From the NCBI GenBank assembly GCA_013396655.1, contig WBMV01002769.1, positions 245,878-309,877 of the forward strand: a stretch of DNA of 64,000 nt. The letters are read 5' to 3'. Positions 15,243 through 29,369 of the stretch are shown in pieces (position 1 is the first letter of the stretch; each line of letters opens with the position of its first letter). The stretch comes from Campylorhamphus procurvoides. Its lineage: Eukaryota; Chordata; Aves; Passeriformes; Dendrocolaptidae. The position numbers and the translations under genes were made by a program. Under the pieces are notes generated by a model that worked only from the letters and a program-made list of their open reading frames with translations, was not told the DNA's origin and ran no database searches.

Positions 15243-18083
15243 AGCACACAAATACATTTCAGAATTCCTCTGATCTATTTTCACTTCTCTTTCATCTTAG
15301 ATTCTAAAATATTTTCTCAAAATGGGCCCTAATTACTTTCCGGGTCACCCCGGATCCCATGAAAGACCTTCATGGAAAAATCCTCAATACTTCACAAAGG
15401 GCAAGCTCCTGGTCACCACTGAAATTGCCATGTTAAATGATAGATTAGGTCATGCACAGGCAAACAGAAATGGTTGTTATGTACAGACTCATAAAGGACT
15501 TGTTAAAGACACCACTGAAGTGCGTCCTGTCTTTATAAACATCTTTCTTCAGAAGAAAAGCAGCAGCCAGCAGGTAATAAAGGCTGCATGTAGGAGAGGT
15601 CGTCGGTGTGGAAGACAATATGCCTTTTGTATCTCATTTAATTTTTTATAAACATTTCCTCTGACAAGGACACTCAAAAATACATCTCCATCATCTTCCT
15701 TTCTGGTAATTATCTCTCTAAATTCAACACTGGTTTTGCCAGGATCAAGTAAATATTGCCATAGTAACTAAAAGCATTTTTGGATGAAGGGAAGAATTTA
15801 GTCACAACACTAGCCCCTTCAATAATGCTGATTATAGGGTACATTCTTTTGTTGGGATCTATTCAACATAAACTGAAAAATTTAACATTTTACTTCCTAG
15901 AAAGGGGGATGAATAAGCAAGCACAGACTATTTCATAAGATGTGCCTGTCCTTTCCTGAATCAGAAGAACTCCAGGTTTAAATAATAAATTAAGCATAGT
16001 CTAAAATGCAAATGAAGTTTCTCTCAATAACACAGTGAGCTATTAAGAGAAAGTGTAAAGGGTTATGATAATTTTAAAGTATTATGAACTACAGAAAACA
16101 AATAAAAAGCATTTTCAGTGAATATGTCCAATTCATTGAACTATTCTCTCAATCCACTTAACTACCCACATGTGTACAATAATGATTTATAGACATTATA
16201 CCTAATTATGCATATTTGGGCTGTGTTAGAGTGCCTAACAAAAGCTCTAGAAAGCAACAATTACCTCTGTTGCTTAGCTACATAGTTTAAAATATTCCTA
16301 TTAAGTGCAGATTATTGTGGAGGGGAAAAGGGGGACAAAAATGCACATGTGCACCACAATGCATTTCACTTTACTGCTGCCAAACTGTTAGCATTTTGGG
16401 TCATTTCCAGTTTACATAATTGTTTGGTTCAACTGTTTGTTATATGTTAAAAGAAAATATTGATTAATTCTTATTCTTCTTCAGAAATTTGGACTCATGC
16501 AGGGAGAGGTGGCCTTGTGCACTGTGTGCATAAAGTTGCATTTAAAAAAAAAGTCTGTAAATCTGCGTAACTTTTTAGCAGCTGGTGTAGTACCACACAC
16601 ATTGCAGTATTCTGAATAAAGTCTGCTATCTTTTCACATCTCAGCAAGTAAGAATGATGATTTGGCTCTATAACCAACTTTAGTCAAATGGGTTTTTATT
16701 ATTTGCTCTTCTGCCATTTGGAAAATAACAGAATATCATCAGTGGGTCATTTCAAAAAGTAACAAGATTTAGATTAAAAGAAATATCCCACCCTTCAAAA
16801 CAAACCAAAACAAAACATCTTAATGGTAAAAGGTCTTTTCAGTTATTTTTCTGTGTGAAAGATGAAGAATAATACAATTCATGATGACAGATTTTTCTTC
16901 CTTAAATAATCAACAATTTTTAAAAGCAATGCTTAAAAATTTGTTGTTGGATCATTCTTAATGGTTCAGCTGCCCCAGCTTTGCTTTTTACTTCTACAGG
17001 CTGTAAATTTACTTTAACAATAATCAAAACTCAATTTCGTTTACAGTTGCATCAATCCATGAACTGAAGCGTTAACTGATCAACACACAAGAATCATGAG
17101 TTCACAATAAAATGAGTAATATTACACTAAGAGACTACAAATCAGCCTACATGGCCAGACCAACTGTATGCTTCCACTGAAATTTGTTTTGTAGCTGGCA
17201 AAATTAATGCAAAACAGGTAGGTTGTATTATCACTTATACAAGCAGGTTGAGAGATATGATACTGGTATAAAATAAAACTTTTTGAAGTCAAGTCGTTTT
17301 TTTTGTTTTGACTGAAGGGAATGGTGCAAATAGGGTTGCCCTACACTTACATCTGTGGGCCTGGCCTAACACTTGCCCTTTATTAGAAAAGAATCAGTTA
17401 AATAATTCAGGTTCATCTGTATATGGCACCCATCATAGTACTTTCCCTTCACTGACTTCTTCAAGCTGTGCAGAGGACAAAGGGAAAGAAAAAACACATT
17501 ACTGAGGTCAGCTGGATAGTCAGTAACCAGGCTGAATCAATACAATAAAAATTAGCCAAAATCCTTATATCTAAAAAAAAATAAATCCAAGCAAATAACA
17601 ATAAAACCCCCCACTGCCAACATACAGGAACTCTTCTGCCAAGGAATTCCCCTCTCATATTAAGAGACAGAAATACTCTTTGCAAGCTGAACAGGCATGT
17701 TCAGCTGTGGAATTTTTTTCTTGTTACATTTTGCCTAGCACTGTCACTCAAAAGACAGAGACACTGGGTATTGCCTTGCTAATTAATGTTCTCTTTGAAG
17801 ATGGGCTTCACGATGATGGGCTTTCACAGTGATGGGATGCAGACCTCTGGAAAAAACTTCTCCTAAAAGATTTACAAGTGAGAGCTGACTGGAAACTTTG
17901 CTGTATAGAAATGTCACAAAGACCTCCACTGATTTTGGTAGAATCAGGATTTTAATCTTTAATCTGAAAGACATTCTTCTTCCTCTTCTATGTATTTATA
18001 GTATTCATATGTATAAAATTTGGGGTGTTGTTTAAGAAAATTCAATTTAGAGTGGATAAATACATATATTACTAATCTCAGTT

Positions 18084-18205
18084 CATCATAGAATCATAGA
18101 ACAGCCCAGGCTGGAAGGAACCTTGAAAGACCGTCTGGTCCAACACTTTGTGGGAACCAGACTCTAGATGAAATTATTTACCACTCTGTCCTTCAAAAAT
18201 ATTTG
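18084..18205 (-). mobile_element. Truncated CR1 LINE, 3' end fragment
   Basis: The + strand reads TCATAGAATCATAGAACAGC followed by CCAGGCTGGAAGGAACCTTG, then a GTCTGGTCCAAC stretch. This is the reverse complement of the 3' end of avian CR1, whose terminus consists of ATTCTATGA-type octamers. It therefore points to the minus strand. About 120 bp can be followed before similarity fades (CTCTAGATGAAATTATTTACC fits the CR1 tail region up to about 18205). A typical heavily 5'-truncated copy, non-functional. It is the best single clue that the genome is avian. Confidence 0.9.
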
Positions 18206-19124
18206 AGAAGAAGAAACTGAGTGGAAAATAGAATAGAAATAGAAATAAAACAGAAAACTCCCAGCAACCAGCAACTGAATGCCATGTAAGTTCATTCCTC
18301 ATATGTTTACATATTATCTATGATTACTAATTTCTCAGTGCCAGATCACATTGTTTTTATCTTGACATTTGCTGTCTACAGGTCTTCCTGATATCTTTCA
18401 CTGATATCTTCTCACTTGTCTGACTAAATATTTTGGCAGGACTTCTTAAACAAATATGTGAAAACCATTTTAGTTTGATATTTCTTGTCCATCTCAAATA
18501 TATTATAAAAAACATATTAGAAAGGAAGAGTAATAAAAGCATACTGTAGCTATATCTTTCTGTCTCTTCTTACTCATCCATATTTTCAGCATACACATTG
18601 TAGAAGTTTCTATAAATTGTTGGATGTGTTTGGCTTAGCAGAGTTGGAATAACAAGTATAAAAGTGCTGAGTCTAATAAGCGTGTTAAGCAGAACACACA
18701 CAGTAGTCACACGTATGAAATTGCTTTGCTAAATGTTAAAGTCAACAATGTTTTGCTAAGCATTTTTTATTTTTTTTTCTTCCTAGGAGCTCTATACATT
18801 TCATTGAAAATCTGCTCTTTGTAAATGTATTTTTCTCAGTGGTGGGCTTAAGCTTGTTTTTTGACAGAGGTAGTGGAGAAGGAGATGCCGCTCCATATCT
18901 AACCTGCTACAGTAGTTGTGTCCCTGTGTGACCTACAAAGCATTTGCTAGACCCCAGAAGGAGTTATTGTGCAAAATAAATGGAAGTATGATGGTTAAGC
19001 CTGGACAGAAAAGCACCATTCCAACTCTTTTAGAAGTCAAACATGTCCAGCATCCTTTTTGAAAATACTGTTTCTTATCTCCCTTCCCGTGGAATTCAAG
19101 TTCAAGCAGAGTTCAAGCAACTAC

Positions 19125-19315
19125 CTGGAGTTGAGCTGCTTTTGAGGACACCGATCTCTTCCTGTAACTCAGTCTTGTCTTCATTTTCTTCTTTGCAATC
19201 CAAGCTGGGACTGTAGTGGCGAGGTTTCATTAGCAGAGACTTCCTTTTGTTGACAGGAATGCCTGATACCTGGTCTTCAGCTTTTCTCTTCTTAGCCATG
19301 GAGCATTTGTAGGCA
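19125..19315 (-). CDS. ST18: ST18 coding exon (MAKKRK / NKRKSLLMKPRHYSP block)
   Basis: Minus strand acceptor ACAATTGCAG, 191 nt, donor CCAG|GTAGTT. It encodes AYKCSMAKKRKAEDQ, then PVNKRKSLLMKPRHYSP, then an acidic stretch ending LKSSSTP. The two basic clusters (KKRK, NKRK) are plausible nuclear localisation signals and are strongly conserved with human ST18. In MYT1 and MYT1L the equivalent of SMAKKRK directly follows an N-terminal C2HC finger; here only one cysteine remains, so the finger is absent, as known for ST18. Residues about 29 to 93. The intron upstream is 15.6 kb. Confidence 0.95.
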
Positions 19316-19921
19316 CTGCAATTGTCAATTGCCAATGATAGAGAAAAAAGTGGGAGAAGTGAGGGGTAAATTGTTTTAAAAAATAACACCACCCTCTAGT
19401 TTAATTCTAACTATAAAAGTGAGGACAGACAAGATATTAATTCACATACAGTTTCAGCAAGTTGTGTCTTGTGGATATTTAATTTTAGCTCACGTACTGA
19501 AAGTTAAAGGCACAGGCAAGTCCCATTTCTTTTCACTGCTGCCAAAATCTGGATAGGGGAATGAGGAGGAAGACAAAAACAAAAACTCATAACCCAGTAA
19601 CCTTAAGGAAAGGATGACAAAATTGTAGTCTGGTTTGATAATCCAGGAAAAAAAAAAACAAAAAACTAAGAGGAAAATTTCACCACCAGTTGTACTATAA
19701 AATCCTAAGCCTTTGAGCTCATTGCCTTTATGTCAGTATGGATATCCAATCACCCACCTAGAGTTCAATAGCATAAAACTTGTGTGAAACACACTGTACC
19801 TTGATAACACTTTGTAATACAGGTCCCTCTTTCAATACTCGTTCTCACGCATTGGTTTCATTTCATTAACTCCAGCCACAAAAGCTCTACTGGGCTCTAC
19901 TCTGTATAGGCTCTAGAAAAA

Positions 19922-19963
19922 GGGCTATTCAGAATAGGGTTATTCTAGAATAGGGCTATTCAT
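19922..19963. repeat. Short palindromic tandem repeat
   Basis: Units GGGCTATTCAGAATA, GGGTTATTCTAGAATA and a partial GGGCTATTCATC follow each other. The spacers TATTCAGAATA and TATTCTAGAATA are themselves palindromes. Confidence 0.85.
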
Positions 19964-22900
19964 CTCACTTAAAATTCGATCTATGTGATAAAGAGGGGGA
20001 CTCATCCCCTGGGAAAGATCTTGCACAGTCCAGATGCCTAATTTTCAGATGATCAACATGAGAAGTAGTGGTAGGATTTTAAAGAGGAAGATTTTTAGCA
20101 GGCTGAATATACTTCCTTCAACTCCTAATAGACCCACATCAAATTGATCTGCAAATTAATTTACTTCTACAGATATTTAGTCAAGCCTTTGTAACCATAC
20201 AGTTGATCTGTATGGCAAATAGATGTTACAACATATGACATATCACTAAAGAGGCCTAAACTTTCAAACCTCTTTTCTCAATAATTTTCTGTGCAAGTGA
20301 TTCAGCATGGTTTCATTTTTCTCTCATACACAGTACACTAAGAAATTTATGTAGTATGAATAATAGTGCTCATATTATATCTGTCAGAGATGGAAAAAAC
20401 TACATATATGGATCTGTGTAATCCACTCAACAGTTTCTCGACCTTATATACCCCCAGGGTGCATTACAAATCTACACAATGCCCTTAGGTGCTGGATTTT
20501 ACATTTGGCTCACTGACTTAGCTGCAAGATTTGCAAAAAAGAAAAAAAAAACCAGAAAAAAGCCATGTAAGCGGAGAACTCCTATTGGTTACACATATTA
20601 CAAGCTCAACAGCATAAATTAATCCTTCCAAGGTATTTTATGTGCACAAAATTGGCTGAGGTTCTGATTGCTTTGGATGAAAGCATATGACTAACTTGAG
20701 CTTTTTGTAAGAAAAGAAAAAGGAAACTTGCTAATCACCTTTTTGGCAATCCATCCTTGCAAACATAAAGAACATGGAAATACAAAGATCTGCATTTTAG
20801 GGGGACTGTTAAAATTTCACTATACACATCTCAAACACTGGATATTCTTGATCTTTTGAAAGCTAAAATTCAATAGGCATCAGGAGTACTGGATGCTAAG
20901 CATATGCTGTGGTTGAATATAATATGGCTTCTCTGTTATTTCTCTGCCATGAATAGAGGATAATGTGAATATCATATTAACGATAAGACTCACAGTGTTA
21001 TCAATGTCCTGCTGGAAATAAAGTCCACATAACAGATATCAGAAATGGATGTAGTTTGGAAAAATATGCATAATTTGTTTCTTAAAAAAGTTTGGAGTTT
21101 CTTAATTCATAATTGTTAATGGCAGTTCATACCAGCCCTGTTGTTCCAGGAAAATTGAATAAACAAGAGCTTGAAAAACCTCCACACACAATTATTTTTA
21201 TCAACAAAACTGTCACTAGGTTTGCTTTCATCTTTCTTACTTATTTGTCAAGTTTCCCTCCAGTAGATACTGTAAGCATGTTTAGGACATGATGAATTTC
21301 CAGTGTTTAATTCCCCTCTGACATAGCTACAGCTGTATTTTACACAAGCATAATTAATAGATTATTGGAAAAGAAAGTCCAATTAGATCATCTAGTATTC
21401 CCTCCTATGCAACACAGGTCATAGATCTTCATCTAGTTCTTCAGCCTAAATCCTGTAATTTGTCTATTGATTGTCAAGACTTGACTAACCTGGTCAAGTT
21501 AAGAGAAAACATGGTAAACTGGTAAATTCATTGGTGTATTCTTGCTCATTGAGTACAGTCTTTTTCTGGTAACATAATGTTATAAGCCCTGCACTGTGGG
21601 CTGGCATAACAGTTATTAAACACATTGGTTTTTTCACCACAACTAAATAAGATAGCCAAACTCAGATGTCAGCAGACCACAATCAAGAGCAGTGTGGGAG
21701 TACTGCTGCCACCTGCCACCTGCAGATGTGCTCTGGGAAATGAGAGCACAAGAATCCCACCTGACTGTAACCACCACAGTTTACAGCAGTTAAGCAAAAG
21801 CTCCTGCATGAAAGTCAGGACAGAAGCCCCGCAAATCTTCCCTGAAGCATGTCATCCATGTTAGAAAGTTTCTCCTCTATGAAAGACTGATGCATTAGCT
21901 TGTCCTTATTGTATCTTTTTCTGTACACAAGTGACCTCTCATCCAGATTTACTTTATAGATTCCATCATTTTAAAAGAAGTGAGTACGTGAGATTCAACT
22001 TTTAGTAAAATCATTCCTAACACCTTCTATTCCGATTACAGAAAGATGACAAAACAGAGTTGTGACTTATTTTCTGGGAAGTTCAAATTGCTCTCCTTGC
22101 TCCAGGAAGAGATTTTTTTTAGCTCTTGCTTTTGCTGGTGACTTTTTAAACTGTTGGTTTTGAGCATTAAGTGGAATATATTAGCTTGCAAGTGGCAGTT
22201 TAAAGATTTATCATGTATCAGCAATTACTCTTCTTTTCTACCTTACATTACTCAAAATTAAAAATGAAAATAAAACCAGGAAAAGAACTTCACAAGTGAT
22301 AGCATTTTCAAGTACTTACACATGATTATTAAGGATTTGATAATGGACAATGGGAATTTAAGTACTATGAAAAGAATATATTCGTGCCTTTGTAACATTC
22401 ATGTCATGCTGATTTCACTCTTGTCTTTAAAAGTTTCTATTTCTCTCTTTTCCTTATGTGCTTTCATACATAGACACACATGTAGGTTATCACAGATTTG
22501 TCAAGCTGTAGTTTGTCAAATGGTAAACCTATAATTTAGCTTCTGTATTACTCATCTCTTAAATTCAACATCTAATAGTTTTGTTGCTATTTATCAATGG
22601 CCTGCTTGTTGTCATGGAACACTGATTCAGCTGTCAAGGTTATTTGGTAATCTGAGGCTCATAAAACAGGAGAAGCTCTTTTTGTTATGAGCCCAAAGCC
22701 AATACATGTTTGTGGGTTTTTTCTCAATTTAACTGTACTTAAAATTTATGTATAACAAATCATTTTTATACTATTCAGAATGAGTAAATAGTTTATAATT
22801 TTGTTTATTTTAGTCCATGATTCAGTTACCAAAGCCAGTCTTGTGTCAGTTATCACAGTGTGAGTCAAGAGGTTAAAACATAAGACACTTAGGACTTGGT

Positions 22901-25900
22901 TGCATATGCAGAAAACAAAAACAATGATAAATCTTTCTTATGTATTTCATACCTAAATCCTTTCTAATGGGAAATTTACTAGGTCTTTTCTCTTTCCTTT
23001 ATTTCTTCTCAGCTCATATCTTGTAGAGAGACTGGTAATATACAGGCAGTATTGCACATTGGCTACCCAGCACAAAGCAAGGTCTCACAAGAAAGTCTCT
23101 CTAAGTGATATGTCTGTCAAGCCTTCAACCCAACCTTTAACCACTTTATAGCCAGCAAGGATTTGTTGCAGTTAGTCTGCTGGCAAGACCTCCAGGTCAC
23201 TTGGGATATTTTTCTTATTCACAGCAGCCTGCAGGTTGGGTAGGCATGATAACAGAGCAAAGAATTGCCACAGTGGGTAAAACCAGGGGTAAATTAAGCT
23301 TGAAAACTGGTGTTTACTAACACTTGTAATGGATGCCATGTAAAATAATGAGACCAGAAACTGCCACATCTCACGTACACTCCTTAGATTCAAGAGAGAA
23401 AATAAATGCCTTTGCATATCAAGGCACTTATATTTATTGTCTAGTGTTATTTAAGAATCCCACTCCTTGTGTGAATTTCTGCAAGAATAATTAGTGAAGC
23501 ATCTTAGTTGTGAAAAAAATATTTTTAAATTCTTAACCTGAATTTTGACTGTTTGCCTAACTGTTAAATTGCAATTAAAGGAGACACAATTTTATGACGT
23601 GCAGAAGCATTTAACTTTACACTAGTAGTTACAAGGAGAAAGTTATTCTAACTACTCCATAATCATAATGCCAGATGCTTTAGACCTTGATTGGGTTTTT
23701 TTCACAAACTGTCAGGCCCTAGGACACCGTAGAAGTCAAATGTAACATTTTCCTTACAGGAGGGAAGAACTGGCATTTGAAAATTGCGGTACATTCAAAG
23801 ATGAATCAATAAATTACAAACATCTGTTGTGGTTGGGCTTTATTCTAAGAATTTTAAGACTGTACTGAATCAGAGGTACCTAAGAGGAACAAAAATTCTG
23901 AACATTGCCCCATCCTCTTTTCTGTCAGCTTGTTCTCTAAGAAACAGATGAGGATTCTGTGTAACTTTCTAACACAATGTCTTCCAAAGGTTTAGGCTAT
24001 AGTTCTGAAAATGTCTAATCATCAAAAGTCAAAGAAAAATCTTGAGTTCCTCATAAACTGATGATCAGGGAATTTACTAGCACTGGATAGTAAAAAGAAA
24101 GGGGGTGATCTGCTCCTTGGACAGATCACATGTCAGTTAAAATTACACTGATGATATCATTTACATCAACCACATATGCCAGAGGTTCATGAAAGGAGCT
24201 TGGATGTCAAAGTCCAAAGAATGTCTCACCACTGCAACTGAAAACCCAAATAGGTGTTGCTGATTACAGTAACTTCAGATGGACATCAGGGCTTGGGAAG
24301 GAAGGTGGATTGCAACTATGACTTAGTGGCTTGTCTTCAGGTTGAAAAAGTCAGATTTATGTTCTATTTTCTTAATGAACTTTCATTGTGAAGAATGTAC
24401 GTAAATTTTGTAGCTCAGTGAAAGTGAGAGTGATAATTTTCTCAGCTCGGGTTGCTCTGAAAGGGATAACAGACCAAAAGATGGTATTAACAGTCTCATC
24501 ATAGCCAGAAGTTGGAGCCTTCACAAAAAAAATGAAAATCCATGGAATTAGTCAGCTCTGCAAGAACATTTCAGCTTCCAGGGACAAGGGTGCTGTTTCA
24601 AATGCCATGAAATTACTTACTAAATATGAAAGAATTCACAACATTTAACTGTACACAAAACAATTTAACTATACAAAACCAAATCTTAGATTCAGAAAAC
24701 TAGATAGAAGTGACTTTAAGACATATGAAATAGTCACAGATTTTATATAAATAGAGAGAAGAATGTTTTTAAAAGGAAGAAAGCAAGTTGTGTCACTTAG
24801 GTTCATAGACACTAGAATATAAAATTTACAAGGTTTATGTCCTTGGAAAAATGACAGCTAGCCAGTAATTCTGTTTACTCTGTTCCATTCTAAAATCCAT
24901 ATAGGTGCTGAATGCAAAGCTAAGCAAATTCTCACAAAACACGTAAAGAAAAATGCTTGTGTATTAAAGAAAGAAAGAAGGATTTCCTGATCAATCCCTC
25001 CCCCCTTTTTTTTCTTCCTAAGAAAGCCATTCGATGATATGCTTTTCATCAGTGACAACAGGAGTTCAATAAAAGTCTGCAATGACTTCAACCCATTTCT
25101 GTACCGTTTAACTCTCAATCTTAGAAGGATCTGTTTTACAAACTCCTTTTCTGTCTGCTGTATGGGTTATGTTAATTAATTGGTTAGGATCTATTCTGAT
25201 GTTTCATCCTGCAATATAGTCACCATTTCCAAATATTTTTCTACTCAATGGGATATAAAACTATGTTTACAGATGTTTTTCATATCCATGAATTTATCCC
25301 TGAAGAGTGGAACATGCTGGATCAAGGGCTAAAAGAAATCCCCATTTTACCTACTTAAAAAAGGTGAAAAGAAAGATGTATGAATTTTCAGGTGTGAGAA
25401 AATTTCACTACCAGAAACAACTACTTGGTTACTTTGCAAGTTATAGGTGGCAACTCACCTACTAGCTGAAGAACTTCAAGGAGTAAGATTGTGCAACTGA
25501 GAAAATTGCAATCAAGTGTTGAGCTGCAATTCATTGACAATCTAAGACTGAATTAAATCAGAAAAAAAAGTTTTCTTTCAATTATTTTAAATAATTTTTA
25601 TACTTATTGAAATATATTAAAAATTATGCAAATGAAAAAATGACTTTTTGTGAAAATAATAAGGACATTTATTAACAGATCTTGAATACAAGTTTTTACA
25701 GCTGAAATTTTGGAGGCTAGTCCTGGAAATGGCCACTGCATTCTTTTCCTTGACAAGAAGTTAAACATGTATTTGTCCTGATTGTTAATCTGGAGCCAGA
25801 GTTATTCACATTAATGGTTTCTTCTATTTTATAAAGGAAATCAAGCCACAGTATTTTTAGATAATTTATAACATTCATACTCTATTTTTGACTGTGTTGT

Positions 25901-27671
25901 GTTTCAGTGATTCAGACTAGGAGGTAAAAAATAACCTGGAAATAAACTCCAGCTGGGAATTCCTGAAAAATACATTTGTGAGAGAATTACTCAGGTAAAA
26001 AAAGTTTCCTTCCATCAACATTTTAAAGCATTAAAATGGTAAGAGATTAAATCAATAAATTTCTTGGGAAAAAAATTGTTCTTCATTTAGACATAGAGAA
26101 TGAAGCCTAGAACTAGCAGGACTTACTTCAATGATAATTAGAGAAAATCTGACTGAGTTTCTTTTTTAAATATCCACAAAACAAACAAACAAAAAAATCA
26201 CATCATCGTTTCCTAACAAATTCATACACTCAGCTTCCAATCTGTGAAAGGGAGAGAGGCTTTTCCTGTGCACACTAGCACCCATTCCAGGATAAAGGAT
26301 CTTCTACAACTAGAGAAGTTCAGTGCCATACATGGCCAATGATCTTTTTTCTAAAATGTCAGAGTTGTGAGCAGTTCAGTCCAGGGCTGGACCAAGATGA
26401 AAGGAGTATTTATGACATATAGATGGGAAAAAGATAAAAAGGAAATTCATTTTATGAACACTAATACAGAGCAAAATAAGATCAGTAACTTGGGGGTATT
26501 CAACGGTCTTCTGTATACACAAATGACACATTTACCTAGGAAAAAAGGAACAGAACAGGACAGATAATGTGGAGAAAATATGACATTATAACTGAAACCT
26601 GGCTGGAGCAAGACATTAAAAAATACATTTTATTTGAAAAAGGTATATAAGAAAAGCAAAGGAACTGTTGGTGAAAGAGGATTTATTAGATCCCATAGGA
26701 AGAGGCTGGAGAGAAACAGGTAACAGTGTTGAATCATTATGTACTGAGCTTGGAGATGTTTCAGACACTAAACAGAATATTATAGGCCACCTGACCAAAA
26801 GAACAACTGGACTGTGAAATGATTGAGCAAATGCAAAGAAGCACATAAAAAGAGTGGAGCAATGGTAAGTCAGCAATAACATAGGAAAAGGCTTGCAGAT
26901 ATGGTGAAATTTACCGTGCCTCAAGCTCATGCCTTTGTGATGCCTGAGGCTGCAGGACAATAATTTCAGGCTGCAATATGGTCATGAAGCTGCTTTTTTT
27001 TTTAATTTTTTTTAACGTACTTATTATTTTTTAAAGATCTAGCTTATTATATTTAACAGGATTCTTCCTGAAGGAAAGGCAACTCAGAGGAGGACTCAGA
27101 GACTTAACTTCTCTAGTTTTCTTGTTTTCAGCTTGTAGGGTCTGTAGGATATTCAGATCTTATAAAAAATAAAACATAGAAACCCTCAAACTGAAATACT
27201 ATGTCAATGAAATGGATGACTTCTTCCCAGTGGCATTCTATAGTGCATAAATCAAGAGCTCTATGTGGTTAAAATTGTATAGTTGGACCCTTTTCTAACA
27301 GTCAAGTAATTTTTAGAAAGAGTCGGCGCATAGGAAACTTACTTTTTATTGTGTGGAGCTCAAGAAGTTCTTATACTGAGTAATATGAATGAATGGCCAA
27401 GATCTGGTCCAAATCCAGCCTCCCTAGCCTCTTTTGCATTTACTCACTCAATCTGTCCAGGTTCAGTAGGTCAATAAATTCCAGTGGGACCCAAGCCAAG
27501 AATTTGGCTTAGAATGGATTAAGTTTCTAGGCAAATCTACAGATCATCCACACAACCTTTGCATCCAGAAAGCCTTGCACATGAGTGGTTAGCCTACTAA
27601 CACCAGTAAATGCTTAAATAAAAAGCATATTGGCAACTATAGCTTGGTTAAAGAACACATAAAGAAGATAC

Positions 27672-27803
27672 GGTCTGTGGGGTTTTTTGTTTGGTTTCAT
27701 TTTTTTTGTTTGTTGGTTGGGTTTTTTTTACTTTATTTTTCGGTTTTGGTTTGGGTTTTTTCTTTTTTTGGTTTTTTTTTTTTTGCTTGTTTTTTTGTTT
27801 TGA
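27672..27803. repeat. G/T-rich low-complexity tract
   Basis: About 130 bp made almost only of T and G on the + strand, with few A or C. It explains the spurious Phe/Gly/Val-rich frame and its Lys-rich antisense partner. Confidence 0.88.
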
Positions 27804-29309
27804 CAATAGACAGTAAGACTAAGTAATCCATTGTCAGGAGCCAGTCCCTCCCCTTAATGTAGTAGGGCGTCTCACAGCTACATTCTTTTCCTTTCCTTGC
27901 TATCTCCAGGCTGTACACAGTCTGTTTCGGCTCGCTTTTGCTTGGCTGAATCCACCCTTGATATCAGTCAGATGCAGCAATTCAGCCAGCCATAATATTT
28001 AGCTCATGATTGATATATATGAGGCAGAAGTTACTGGTTGGCGTTTCCATCTCTAGATGGCTTGCGGTCATCTACAGAGAAAAGGTCTGCCATAAGAGGA
28101 AACAAACATTTGGGGCTATAACATTCTGACGCATTCTGTCATACAGCAGAAGGCATGAAGGCATATGCAACTCTAAATTTCTCTGTAGGGTTGGGAGGAT
28201 AATATTTACTGAGTGCTGATAAACACAGAAGTTGTGATGGGGAAGATGATTCCTGTAATATATTAAATAAAATAAAAAATTTTAGTTCAAGGCAGGGAAC
28301 GTTCTAGGATGCAACAGGCTCTCAGGTAGAAAGAAACTGAAAATTAATACCTGTCAGTCTAGCACCCACAATAAAGTGATGTGGATTTGACATATATTAT
28401 AAAACTCTTACTGAAAAACATATATTGAAGCTAAATAATAATTACCCTTTGAATATTAATTGGAGGATTAAAGTAGAAAGATTGTAAAACTACAATCAAA
28501 TATAATAACAAAGAGAAAAGAGACACTGAAATTGTGTGTGTTGGCTAGAAATGAACATAGTAGACATCAAAACAGGCCTAAATTGTGCTAGAAACATATC
28601 TAATGCACTCAGTGAACAGAGCTATAAAAGTCACCTATAAAGCAAAGGCACATAAAGTATCAACTAAAGCAAAATAAAATGGAAATCTGAACATGAAACA
28701 CAACCTATAAATGTTCTACATAAATCCAAGAATAAAAGGTAGAAGTACATAGATCAAAAGGTTGGAACATGTACAGGAATCAAGTAAATTATACATCATA
28801 ATTAACAGCTCCAACCACAGTTGTCTCAAAAGGATTATGAAATACAGTTTTTATTTCAAACATCTTAGTGGTTATTCAGAAGAGTCCACTAAGTACTGAA
28901 GTCAAATAACTATCAACTTCAGGTTACCTGAAGAATGTTACCTGCAAAAGTCATTTTTTGTGGTCACTCAGAACTATATGTTATCACTTCTTGAAACAGT
29001 GTGGATGTTCTTGTTACCTTACATTCAAAGAAAGACTTTTTAATAATAATCATAAAAAATTATCTGATGTTCTCCATACACAAGTTCCAAACTTTTTATG
29101 CAAGCCCACTCACATGAATGCTAAGAGAGGAAAACTTGACGTGGAAAATGTTTGAATTTTTAATTCCTTTCTATGTTTTGTTTCTTGTTTACTGTTTCTT
29201 TGCTATTGGGTTAACAGTACTGAAAGAACAACCTGGTTCTGAACTATGAAAGCATATGATACTATAGAAAAGTCAAAAACCTGAGGTCCATCAGCTCATC
29301 AGAGCTGTA

Positions 29310-29369
29310 GAAAAAGGAGAGGAGGAAAAGAAATGAGAGGGAGAGGAAGAGTGGAGAGAGAGGAGGAAC
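29310..29369. repeat. Purine-rich (GA) tract
   Basis: About 60 bp of nearly pure A/G on the + strand with GAGGAGGA and GAGAGAGA segments. Confidence 0.88.

Larger units (their letters stand above)
14853..19124 (-). other. ST18: ST18 intron
   Basis: Minus-strand intron from GTAGTT to CTCCTGCAG. Holds the candidate 29-nt microexon at 14938-14966, TA-rich repeats at about 15199-15242, and a CR1 fragment at about 18084-18205. Otherwise unremarkable AT-rich sequence. Confidence 0.85.
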
